Assembly (NCBI RefSeq): GCF_002843305.1
Contig: NZ_PGSG01000061.1
Location: 62,001 to 126,000 of the forward strand
DNA length: 64,000 nt
Reading direction: 5' to 3'
From: Streptomyces barkulensis
Lineage (GTDB): Bacteria > Actinomycetota > Actinomycetes > Streptomycetales > Streptomycetaceae
Part shown: piece by piece, positions 8,307-15,015 of the stretch
Position numbering within the stretch: the first letter of the stretch is position 1
How the letters are laid out: each line of letters starts with the position of its first letter
Translations under genes and position numbers: made by a program
The notes under the pieces: model-generated
Databases searched by the model: none
Seen by the model: only the letters and a program-made list of their open reading frames with translations
What the model was told of the DNA's origin: nothing

Positions 8307-8345
8307 GCGGGCCCCGCCGCTTCCCCCACGAGCGGCGGGGCCCGC
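8307..8345 (+). terminator. Hairpin terminator after DUF574 gene
   Basis: A perfect 15-bp stem (gcgggccccgccgct and its complement) closes a 9-base loop, 66 bases after the methyltransferase stop. There is no T-run, as is usual in Streptomyces. Confidence 0.8.
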
Positions 8346-8366
8346 GCATGTCCGCTCCGTTCCCGT

Positions 8367-8397
8367 GGGGGCTGGGGGGCTGGGGGGCTGGGGGGCT
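8367..8397 (+). repeat. Four G-tracts with CT spacers, potential G-quadruplex
   Basis: G5-CT-G6-CT-G6-CT-G6-CT is read on the plus strand just after the terminator and 250 bases upstream of the acyltransferase. Four runs of at least five G with 2-base loops are an ideal intramolecular G-quadruplex. Confidence 0.8.
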
Positions 8398-8646
8398 GCC
8401 TGACGATCTCAGCGCTTGGCGCGCTTTTCCTCCGCGCTCCGGGAGTACCGCCCCCGCCGCCCCCGCCGCCCTCTGCCGCTCCGGGCCGTGCGGGAACGCC
8501 CGGAGGCGGATGAGTACGGCTACTCAGGCGCCGCCGGGCGCGCCCGGCGAGGATGGGGTACGCCGCCCTCCCGGCCTCCGGCACCGAGCGTCCGGCGTCC
8601 GGCGGACCCACCGGCAACCGCACAGGAGTACCCAGAGGAGCCCGCC

Positions 8647-9327
8647 GTGCTCAGCACCGTCGCCCGTACCGTCGTTCCCGCTCTCGGCCGCCTGCGGGTC
8701 ACCTCCGACCCCGGCGCCGACATCGCGCCCGGCAGCATCGTCGCCGCCAACCACACCTCCCTGGTCGACCCCGGCGTGGTCCTGGCCGCCCTGCACCGCC
8801 TGGACACCCGGCCCGTGGTGCTGGCGACCGCCGGACTGTGGCGGATACCCGGCCTGCGCCAGGCCCTCGTCCGCGACGGGCACGTGCCGGTGCACCGGGG
8901 CACCGAGCGGGCCGCCGCATCGCTGGAGGGCGCCGCCGCCGCGCTCGCGGCGGGCCGGGTCGTGCTCATCTACGGCGAGGGCGGTCTGCCGCGCCGCGCG
9001 GACTCCGGCGAGACCGAGCCCGGCCCGTTCCGCAGCGGACTGGCCCGGCTGGCGCTGGCCACCGGCGCCCCGGTGGTGCCTCTCGGGCAGGCCGGTTCCC
9101 GCCGGATCAGCTCCGGGTCCACCGCCAAGCAGGTCGCCGGGTTCGTCACCGCCCCGCTGCGCCGTCCCGGCGTGCACGTCCACGTCGGCGGGCCGGTCCG
9201 GCTGTCGGGCGACGTGGTCACGGCCACCGCCCGCGCCCGCCGGGCGGTCGTCGCCGCCTGGCGGGTCGCGGCGGAACGGGCCGGCCACCCCGCCCGCTCG
9301 CGCGGGGACTTCTCGGCGACCGCCTGA
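8647..9327 (+). CDS. PlsC-like 1-acylglycerol-3-phosphate acyltransferase
   Basis: This 226-residue protein is of the LPLAT/AGPAT family that moves an acyl chain onto a glycerophospholipid or other lipid precursor at the membrane. Block I NHTSLVDPG (HX4D catalytic pair) is near residue 36, block II-like PVHRGTER follows, block III is LIYGEGGLPRR (E-G in place of the usual F-P-E-G) and block IV is APVVPLGQAG. The GTG at 8647 follows ccagaggag. The open frame extends upstream to 8416 but only through G-tract and spacer DNA. No lipid partner genes are adjacent, so the acceptor is unknown. Confidence 0.88.
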   Translation: MLSTVARTVVPALGRLRVTSDPGADIAPGSIVAANHTSLVDPGVVLAALHRLDTRPVVLATAGLWRIPGLRQALVRDGHVPVHRGTERAAASLEGAAAALAAGRVVLIYGEGGLPRRADSGETEPGPFRSGLARLALATGAPVVPLGQAGSRRISSGSTAKQVAGFVTAPLRRPGVHVHVGGPVRLSGDVVTATARARRAVVAAWRVAAERAGHPARSRGDFSATA

Positions 9328-9423
9328 ACCGTCTCCGCTCCGAAGGAGGGCGGGACGACGGTGCTCTCCCGTCGTTTCCCCGTCGTTCTCCCGTCGGGAC
9401 GGCCGGGTGCTGTCATGGGCGGG

Positions 9424-9825
9424 TCAGGGCTGCCGGGGCCGCGCCTGCGCCAGGCGGTTGCGGGCCTCCTCCCAGGAGACGGGCAGGCGCTCGGCGGGGA
9501 CGGTCCAGAAGACGAAGTGGGAGTCCTTGGTGGCGGGCCGCAGCCGCTTCATGATCGACTTGTGCGGCTCGGCCCCGGCGTAGGCGTACAGCGCCTCCTC
9601 GCTCTCCCAGGCCGAGAGGGTCCAGAAGACGCCGCGGCCGAACTGGGCGATGAGCGAGACCCCGAGGGCTCCCGGGGACCGGCGGGCCTGGCGCCACGAC
9701 GCCAGGGAGAGCCGGAAGAAGCGGGGGACGTGCCGCAGGGAGCCGACCTCCAGCCGGGAGGCCATGACGACGGCTTCGGTGGCGGGAGCGGCCGGGTTGA
9801 CCGTGGTCCAGGAAAGCTCGGGCAT
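9424..9825 (-). CDS. DUF3291 / monooxygenase-fold protein
   Basis: This 133-residue protein has the dimeric alpha-beta barrel signature of DUF3291 and antibiotic-biosynthesis-monooxygenase relatives: LRHVPRFFRLSLASWRQAR, FGRGVFWTLSAWESEEALYAY and HKSIMKRL. Function is not established. Relatives act as small-molecule or haem-binding proteins. The ATG at 9825 follows aaggacc. A longer frame to 9885 would run into the operator region and is not favoured. It is divergent from the MerR gene at 9971, which probably controls it. Confidence 0.82.
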   Translation of the reverse strand: MPELSWTTVNPAAPATEAVVMASRLEVGSLRHVPRFFRLSLASWRQARRSPGALGVSLIAQFGRGVFWTLSAWESEEALYAYAGAEPHKSIMKRLRPATKDSHFVFWTVPAERLPVSWEEARNRLAQARPRQP

Positions 9826-9875
9826 GACGCGGGGTCCTTGACTCGCGGGCAGGCGCACGGCGTCACCTGCGATGA

Positions 9876-9907
9876 ATAGTGACACTATCTACTATCGATA
9901 GTGACAC
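9876..9907. promoter_or_regulatory. Compound operator between DUF3291 and merR genes
   Basis: An AT-rich island holds the 10-mer atagtgacac twice as a direct repeat (9876-9885, 9898-9907), the inverted repeat cactatc-N7-gatagtg (9883-9903) and the 12-bp palindrome actatcgatagt (9891-9902). It lies about 50 bases upstream of the DUF3291 start and 65 upstream of merR, a good site for MerR control of both genes. Confidence 0.7.
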
Positions 9908-9970
9908 GTTACACTCTCCGGTCAACTCGCGGTACACACCGCAGCACCCGCCGCAGAATCGAGGAACCCC

Positions 9971-10657
9971 GTGAGGATGTCCGAGCTGAGCCGCCGCAGC
10001 GGTGTCCCCATCCCGACGATCAAGTTCTATCTGCGGGAGGGACTGCTGCGGCCCGGCCTGGCGACGGCCAGCAACCAGGCCGAGTACGACGAGGACCATC
10101 TGCGCCGACTGCGCCTGGTCAGAGCGCTGATCACCCTCGGCGGCCTCTCGGTGGCCGCCGCCAGGGAGGTTCTGGAGGCGGTCGCCGAGCCGCTCGACCG
10201 GTACGAGACCCTCGGCGTCACCCACTACGCCCTGAGCGCCCCGGTGTCCGCGCGGGCGGACAAGAAGAGCGCAGAGAGCGGAAAGAACGCGGGAGGCGGG
10301 GAAGGCGGGAACGGCAGCGCGGCCGAGGTGGAACGGCTCATCGAGCGGGTGGGCTGGAACATCACCGAGCGGTCGCCGCTGCGCGAGGCGCTGGCCGCCG
10401 GACTGCGTGCGCTGCACGAGGTCGGCGCCGACTACGGCGCCGACGAACTGGTGCCGTACGCCGAGCTGGCCGCCGCCACCGCCCGGCTGGACCTGGACCA
10501 GCTCGCCGGGATCGAGGACCGGATCGACATCGCCGAACGGGCTCTGGTGCTGACCGTCCTGATGGAGCCGGTCCTGGCCGCCCTGCGCCGGATGGCACAG
10601 GAGAACGAGGCCGCGCTGCGGTACGCCGGCGAGGACGGGAGCGGCACCGGCGAGTGA
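9971..10657 (+). CDS. MerR-family transcriptional regulator
   Basis: This 228-residue regulator has a MerR winged-helix N-terminus (MSELSRRSGVPIPTIKFYLREGLLRPG, then VRALITLGGLSVAAAREVLEAV) and a longer alpha-helical C-terminal half in place of the short metal-binding tail, pointing to an organic effector. A low-complexity linker (KKSAESGKNAGGGEGGNGS, near residues 92-110) joins the two parts. No cysteine metal site is seen. The GTG at 9971 follows cgaggaa. The divergent DUF3291 gene and the operator repeats between them suggest it regulates that gene and itself. Confidence 0.92.
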   Translation: MRMSELSRRSGVPIPTIKFYLREGLLRPGLATASNQAEYDEDHLRRLRLVRALITLGGLSVAAAREVLEAVAEPLDRYETLGVTHYALSAPVSARADKKSAESGKNAGGGEGGNGSAAEVERLIERVGWNITERSPLREALAAGLRALHEVGADYGADELVPYAELAAATARLDLDQLAGIEDRIDIAERALVLTVLMEPVLAALRRMAQENEAALRYAGEDGSGTGE

Positions 10658-10693
10658 GTCCCCCGCCCGCACCGCCCGGCGCCCGCACCCGCC

Positions 10694-11416
10694 TCAGTGG
10701 GGGCGGGACCCGGCCAGTTCGTCCGGCAGGCCCGGCTCGGGCCGGGGGATCTCGCCGTAGTCCTCGTCGTCCCCCTCGACACGCAGCCGGTTGACCACCG
10801 CCTCCACCGCGGGCGGCAGCCGGGGGTGCCGCCCGCGGTGGCACTGGCTGAGCAGGTCCCGGCGAATGGCGTCCGGCAGCAGGAAGCCGTGCGGGCCGGG
10901 CACCGCGGCGGTGCCGCGGGGGGCGCGGGCGGCGGTGCCGGCGCTCCCCAGCAGGGCGGCCTGCCGGCGCCAGTAGTCGGCGTCCCGGAACTCCCCCAGG
11001 CTCCGGTGGTGGAGGCAGAGGCAGAAGGCCGCGGTGCGGCTGCCGCCTCCGGCCGCGAACTGCCACCAGAACTGGGCCGCGTCCCGGTGGCCGACCAGAT
11101 GGAGCAGACAGGCGAAGACCAGGGCACCCTCGGGCTCGGTGCGCCGGTGGTCGACCAGCCGCGCCAGGCTCCCGGCCGCCCCGGGCGAACCCACCACCAA
11201 GGAGATGGCCAGGTCCAGGTCGTGGGCGGCCTGTTCGTGGACGGTGCGGTACCGCCATCCGGTGTCCGTGTGCGAGGGCTGCCGCGCGGAGGGCGGGCCG
11301 GCGCCCAGTGCACGGGCGATGCGCTCCCGGGCTGCGGCCGGGTCGTAGTCGTCGTACTCGCCGCCGAGGACCTCGGCCCCGTCCAGCAGCGCGTCGATCC
11401 TGCGGTGCTCCCCCAT
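10694..11416 (-). CDS. Hypothetical protein following sigma factor gene
   Basis: I do not recognise this 240-residue protein beyond its habit of following sigma-70-like genes in Streptomyces. It has no signal peptide or clear membrane segment. The middle is helical and aromatic (FACLLHLVGHRDAAQFWWQFAAGG, FCLCLHHRSLGEFRDADYWRRQ), reminiscent of TPR-like repeats, and the tail is acidic and proline-rich. The ATG at 11416 is chosen; GTG at 11425 is an alternative. The gene starts 11 bases after the sigma factor stop, so the two probably form an operon and it may act as a regulator of that sigma factor. Confidence 0.7.
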   Translation of the reverse strand: MGEHRRIDALLDGAEVLGGEYDDYDPAAARERIARALGAGPPSARQPSHTDTGWRYRTVHEQAAHDLDLAISLVVGSPGAAGSLARLVDHRRTEPEGALVFACLLHLVGHRDAAQFWWQFAAGGGSRTAAFCLCLHHRSLGEFRDADYWRRQAALLGSAGTAARAPRGTAAVPGPHGFLLPDAIRRDLLSQCHRGRHPRLPPAVEAVVNRLRVEGDDEDYGEIPRPEPGLPDELAGSRPH

Positions 11417-11426
11417 GCCTCGCACG

Positions 11427-12071
11427 TTACCGCTCCCCCGTCCTGTGGTTCCTTCTTCGGCCCAGCCTGGCCGCCAGTTTCCTCTTGGCGTGCCGCACCT
11501 GCGCGCGCACGGCGACCGTGCCGCAGCCCAGGTACTCGGCCACGTCCTCCTCGGGACACCCCAGTACATAGCGCAGGACGACGATGTCGTGCTGCCGTTC
11601 GGGCAGTTCGGCGATGGCCGCGTACAGGCGCAGCCCGTTCTCCAGGGAGGTGAAACCGTCCGCTCCGTCTACTCCATCCGCTCCGTCCGTCCCGTCCGTC
11701 CCGTCCAGCAGTTCGTCCAGCAGCCGGCCGCGGCAGGCGGCGTCGAAGGCCGCGGTCTCCGCCAGCGCCGGGGCACGGCCGTGGCGGTCCAGCCACTCCC
11801 GGATCCGCTCCTTGAGCACCGCCCAGGCGTAGGCCGGGACGGACTCCTGTTCCAGCACGTGGTTCCAGTGGCTCAGCAACTGGGCGCAGGCGGCCTCCAC
11901 GACCGCCTCCGCCCCGGTGCGGCTGCCCACCTGGGTGCGGGCGTACCTCAGCCACGCCCGGTGGTGGTACTCGTGGAAGGCGTCGAAGGTCAGGGTTGTC
12001 CGCCGGTGGCGGACAGAGGATTGTGGGGGGTCGGCGTCCACGTCGACGGGGACGTTGTCAGGGGTGTTCAC
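11427..12071 (-). CDS. Sigma-70 family RNA polymerase sigma factor (ECF-like)
   Basis: This 214-residue protein has a region-2-like N-terminus (LTFDAFHEYHHRAWLRYARTQ near residue 27) and a clear region 4 (LYAAIAELPERQHDIVVLRY, CPEEDVAEYLGCGTVAVRAQ, VRHAKRKLA). The linker between them holds a run of Asp-Gly pairs (DGTDGTDGADGVDGADG) encoded by a degenerate tandem repeat near 11658-11706. The GTG at 12071 follows gggaag. A companion gene follows 11 bases later. The promoters it recognises are unknown. The inverted repeat in the divergent gap at 12257 may be its own control site. Confidence 0.85.
   Translation of the reverse strand: MNTPDNVPVDVDADPPQSSVRHRRTTLTFDAFHEYHHRAWLRYARTQVGSRTGAEAVVEAACAQLLSHWNHVLEQESVPAYAWAVLKERIREWLDRHGRAPALAETAAFDAACRGRLLDELLDGTDGTDGADGVDGADGFTSLENGLRLYAAIAELPERQHDIVVLRYVLGCPEEDVAEYLGCGTVAVRAQVRHAKRKLAARLGRRRNHRTGER
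11658..11706 (-). repeat. Degenerate Asp-Gly coding repeat inside sigma factor linker
   Basis: Units of tccgtc/tccgct/tcccgtc repeat and encode a DGT/DGA/DGV stretch between sigma regions 2 and 4. The unit keeps the frame when copies change, so linker length could vary between strains. Confidence 0.7.
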
Positions 12072-12256
12072 CGCGGGTCTTCCCGGCTCCGTGTGGGTGC
12101 TCGTCGGGTCGTCGGTCGCGGGCGTCCCGCCCTGCGGGTACCGCGGCACTCCCGGGTGGAGGCCGCCGCCGGCGCGAGGGGACGGGACCTCGCCCGCCAA
12201 GCCAATCGGATCGTGGGCATCGTCGGACAGTGGTTTTCCCAAAAAATGAGCCCAGC

Positions 12257-12272
12257 GTAATAGTGTGATTAC
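12257..12272. promoter_or_regulatory. Inverted repeat GTAAT-N6-ATTAC in divergent gap
   Basis: The AT-rich dyad gtaatagtgtgattac stands out in the 319-base gap between the sigma factor and the second DUF574 gene, next to an A6 run at 12241. The rest of the gap shows no gene. TAATAG could also serve as a -10 element on the plus strand. Confidence 0.5.
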
Positions 12273-12390
12273 CGCCGTGATGGGTGGAGGGGACGGTACA
12301 GCACACCCCCCTTCCCCAACCACCCTCTCCCACAGTCGTGTCGGGAATCCGGCGGCGAACCGACGAGTACTCACGAAGGGCGGGGTCAAG

Positions 12391-13230
12391 GTGTCCCAGA
12401 CGGTCGACGGCACCACCGGCGGCGCGGACGACAGCGCGGTCGACCTGGAACTGGACCGGGCGCACTCCGCCCGCATGTACGACTACTACCTCGGTGGCCA
12501 CACCAACTTCCCCGCCGACCGCGAGGCCGCCGGGCGGGCCATGGCCCTCTTCCCCTCCGTCCTGGTAGCCGCCCGCACCAACCGGGAGTTCATGCACCGG
12601 GCCACCCGCTTCCTGGCCACCGCCGGCATGCGCCAGTTCCTCGACGTGGGCACCGGCATCCCCACCTCGCCCAACCTCCACGAGGTGGCCCAGGGCGTGG
12701 CCCCCGAGTCGCGGGTGGTCTACGCCGACAACGACCCCATCGTCCTCGCCCACGCCCAGGCCCTGCTGCGCAGCCACCCCTCGGGACGTACCGCCTACGT
12801 CCAGGCCGACGCCACCGACCCGGCCGCCCTCCTGGCCTCTCCCGAGGTGGAGGAGACCCTCGACCTGGGCGAGCCGGTGGCGCTCAGCCTCAACGCGCTT
12901 TTGCACTTCGTACCCGGCGAGCACCGGGCGCACGAGATCGTCGAACACCTCAAGGACGCGCTGCCGTCCGGCAGCACCCTGGCCATCAGCCATGTCACCC
13001 CCGACTTCGACCCGGAGGGCATCGCCCGCCTCACCGAGGCCTACCGCGCCTCGGGAACCCCCGGACAGGCCCGCACCCGGGAGGAGTTCACCCGGTTCTT
13101 CAACGGCTGGGAGCTGTTCGAGCCGGGGATCACCACCTCCCACCGCTGGCGTCCCGACCCCGGCCAGACCTTCGGCGACGTCGGCGACGCCGAGGCGGCC
13201 TGCTACGCCGCGGTCGCCCGCAAGCCCTGA
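12391..13230 (+). CDS. Second DUF574 SAM-dependent methyltransferase
   Basis: This 279-residue protein is of the same PF04672 family as the gene at 7410: SARMYDYYLGGHTNFPADREA, FLDVGTGIPTSPNLHEVA, VVYADNDPIVLAHAQAL, LNALLHFVPGEH, then HVTPDFDPEG. The acceptor is unknown. The GTG at 12391 follows gaagggcgg. The open frame upstream to 12265 has no comparable start. Unlike the first copy it has no TTA codon. It is followed by a perfect terminator at 13286-13320. Two members within 5 kb suggest either duplication or independent recruitment beside regulatory genes. Confidence 0.93.
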   Translation: MSQTVDGTTGGADDSAVDLELDRAHSARMYDYYLGGHTNFPADREAAGRAMALFPSVLVAARTNREFMHRATRFLATAGMRQFLDVGTGIPTSPNLHEVAQGVAPESRVVYADNDPIVLAHAQALLRSHPSGRTAYVQADATDPAALLASPEVEETLDLGEPVALSLNALLHFVPGEHRAHEIVEHLKDALPSGSTLAISHVTPDFDPEGIARLTEAYRASGTPGQARTREEFTRFFNGWELFEPGITTSHRWRPDPGQTFGDVGDAEAACYAAVARKP

Positions 13231-13285
13231 CCCCGGGCCGCCCGGGCACCGGGACCGTCTCCCGCCGGGCGGAACGACGGCGTTC

Positions 13286-13320
13286 CGGTGCGGAATTCCC
13301 TTACCGGGAATTCCGCACCG
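13286..13320 (+). terminator. Hairpin terminator after second DUF574 gene
   Basis: A perfect 15-bp stem, cggtgcggaattccc and its complement, closes the 5-base loop ttacc, 55 bases after the stop codon. Confidence 0.85.
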
Positions 13321-13471
13321 GACAATTACTCGGCCGGTGCATGCGAATCGGTGAAGGAAAATAACTCCGGAACCCGGGACGCCCGGCCGGATTCCCCTTT
13401 CCCGTCCTTCCTCCCGGCGGTCCGGGCCGGAAGTCAAGTGCGCGGAGCTCCGGCGGGCGGCCCCTCGCACG

Positions 13472-13519
13472 GCACGCCCCCGGCGGTCCGCTGTGCTGAG
13501 CGGACCGCCGGGGGCGTGC
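13472..13519. terminator. Very stable 21-bp hairpin, probable bidirectional terminator
   Basis: A perfect 21-bp stem with a 6-base loop (gtgctg) lies between the convergent methyltransferase (+) and GlsB-family gene (-). It is the longest perfect hairpin I found in the window. Confidence 0.8.
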
Positions 13520-13567
13520 GAATCGCCCGCGAGCCGTTCGGCGGTTCCGGTCCGAAGGGCTCGCCGC

Positions 13568-13591
13568 GCCACGCCGGCCGGCCGGCGTGGC
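13568..13591. repeat. 24-bp perfect palindrome between convergent genes
   Basis: gccacgccggcc and its exact complement abut without a loop, 48 bases beyond the end of the GlsB-family gene on the minus strand. It is probably part of that gene's termination region. The rest of 13231-13638 has no gene. Confidence 0.6.
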
Positions 13592-13638
13592 GACGGGTCG
13601 GTCACCGGCCACCACATGTCCGGAAGACCCCTGCCGGG

Positions 13639-13920
13639 TCAGGCGTGGACGTGGCGGCGGTTGCCGCGGCCGGTCACGGCCCGGTAGACGGCCAGAACGA
13701 TGACCGAGCCGATGATGGCGGCGATCCAGGTGGAGAGTTCGAAGAATCCGTCGATCGAATCGACACCGAATATCACCTTGCCGAGGAAACCGCCGAGAAG
13801 GCCGCCCACGATACCGATCAGCATCGTGACGAGGATGCCGCCCGGGTCCTTGCCCGGCATGAGGGCTTTGGCGATCGCTCCGGCGAGCAGACCGATGAGA
13901 ATCCACGCGATGATGCCCAT
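13639..13920 (-). CDS. GlsB/YeaQ/YmgE-family stress membrane protein
   Basis: This 93-residue protein spans the membrane three times (IIAWILIGLLAGAIAKALM, GILVTMLIGIVGGLLGGFLG, STWIAAIIGSVIVLAVYRAV), with the family loop MPGKDPGG between the first two segments. Members of the transglycosylase-associated family are induced by general or envelope stress in many bacteria. The biochemical role is unknown. The ATG at 13920 follows acaaggaggt, a very strong ribosome site. The C-terminal tail RGNRRHVHA is basic. It is monocistronic and convergent with the upstream methyltransferase, separated by several hairpins. Confidence 0.93.
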   Translation of the reverse strand: MGIIAWILIGLLAGAIAKALMPGKDPGGILVTMLIGIVGGLLGGFLGKVIFGVDSIDGFFELSTWIAAIIGSVIVLAVYRAVTGRGNRRHVHA

Positions 13921-14141
13921 GTCTGGGTACCTCCTTGTCGTCTTCACAGAACCGCATTGCCATGAACTCGCCACCCAAACAAGGGAGTTTCCCGGAACGC
14001 CGCAAAAAGGCGTGCGGAACAGGGGATTTCCCTCCCACCTCGTCCCTCCCCCCTCCCGGCACGGCACCGGTCATGCGCCGTCCACACGGCAGTCGCACGC
14101 CGGTCGCGGCCCCGGCGGAGCGGCGCCTGCCGTGCTCGGAG

Positions 14142-14939
14142 GTGAAGGACATCGCCGACGTCCTGCTGACCGTCTACGACGACCGGCTGCGAGGGGTCTT
14201 CCCGAATCCGGCTGCCGGGGTCGTCCAGGAGCGGGACGGGCCACGGCCGCGGATCGTGGGCCGGGCTCGCGGCCTCATCGTGACTCCGCGTTATGCCGGG
14301 CCGCCCGTATGGGATTTGGAGCGCCTCGTCCTCCGGCAACGCGACTTCTTCGCCGTGCGTAAAGCGCCTGCGGAGTGGCGGACCCACGCGCACGACCCAC
14401 CGGACGGACTGACCGGCCGTCCGCTGTCCGCTGTCCGCCGGGGCCGTCCCCGGAGGACGGGCGGCGGTGCTGGTCGCCCCGGTGTCCGAGATCGGCGCGG
14501 CCCCCGTGGAACCGCCGGACGGCGTCATTGTGCGCCGTGTCGCCGAGGACGCCGGCCTGCGCCGTGTGGCCGCGCTGGAGACGGCCGTCCGGGGCGGTGA
14601 CCAGGGCTGGCCGGGCGACCATCCGGCGGCCGCGGCCGCCGCGGCTCCGGACGGGACCGCAGTCATGGTCGCCGAGGCGGGCGGTCAGGTGGTCTGCGCC
14701 GCATGGCTCGTCCTCCGGTCGGGCAGCGGTTTCGCCGGGCTGCGGGGCGGCTCGACGCTGCCCGGCCGGCGTGGCCGCGGGATCTACCGGGCCGTGGTCG
14801 CCGCCCGGGCCCGGCTCGCGGCGGAGTTCGGCGCGCTGTACCCGCATGCCGACGCCTCCACCGACATGCGCCGCTCCTGCGCCGCGCCGGGTTCCGCGCG
14901 GTGACCACTACCGTGCCGTACGTGTGGACGCCCGCCTGA
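14142..14939 (+). pseudogene. GNAT N-acetyltransferase, broken by two frameshifts
   Basis: Three frames read in turn give a complete GNAT protein. The first ends AEWRTHAHDPPDGLTGRP, like the EWKLHGHDRP segment of the family. The second gives VMVAEAGGQVVCAAWLVLR, GGSTLPGRRGRGIYRAVV (the acetyl-CoA loop) and HADASTDM. The third ends LLRRAGFRAVTTTVPYVWTP. The first break lies in a tandem 7-mer (14419-14438): deleting one copy restores LTGRPLSAGAVPGGRAAV. The second is a missing C in cgc-cgctc near 14870: adding it restores DMRPLLRRAGF. The GTG at 14142 is the likely original start. The first lesion could be reversible by slippage. The second could be a sequencing error. Confidence 0.85.
14419..14438 (+). 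repeat. Slipped 7-mer gtccgct inside GNAT pseudogene
   Basis: Two full copies plus six bases of a third lie exactly at the frame change. Loss of one 7-base copy would rejoin the reading frames, so this looks like strand-slippage mutation and a possible phase-switch site. Confidence 0.85.
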
Positions 14940-15015
14940 CCCGCCGCTCCGTCCCGCCCGGGGCTACGGTGGAAGGTGAGGTCCGACCGGTGCCCCGACG
15001 AAAAAAGGGGGCGAC

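Noticed and set aside
13568..13591. 24-bp palindrome considered as an attachment or origin site
   Set aside because: No integrase, repeat partner or DnaA boxes are nearby. Termination structure is simpler.
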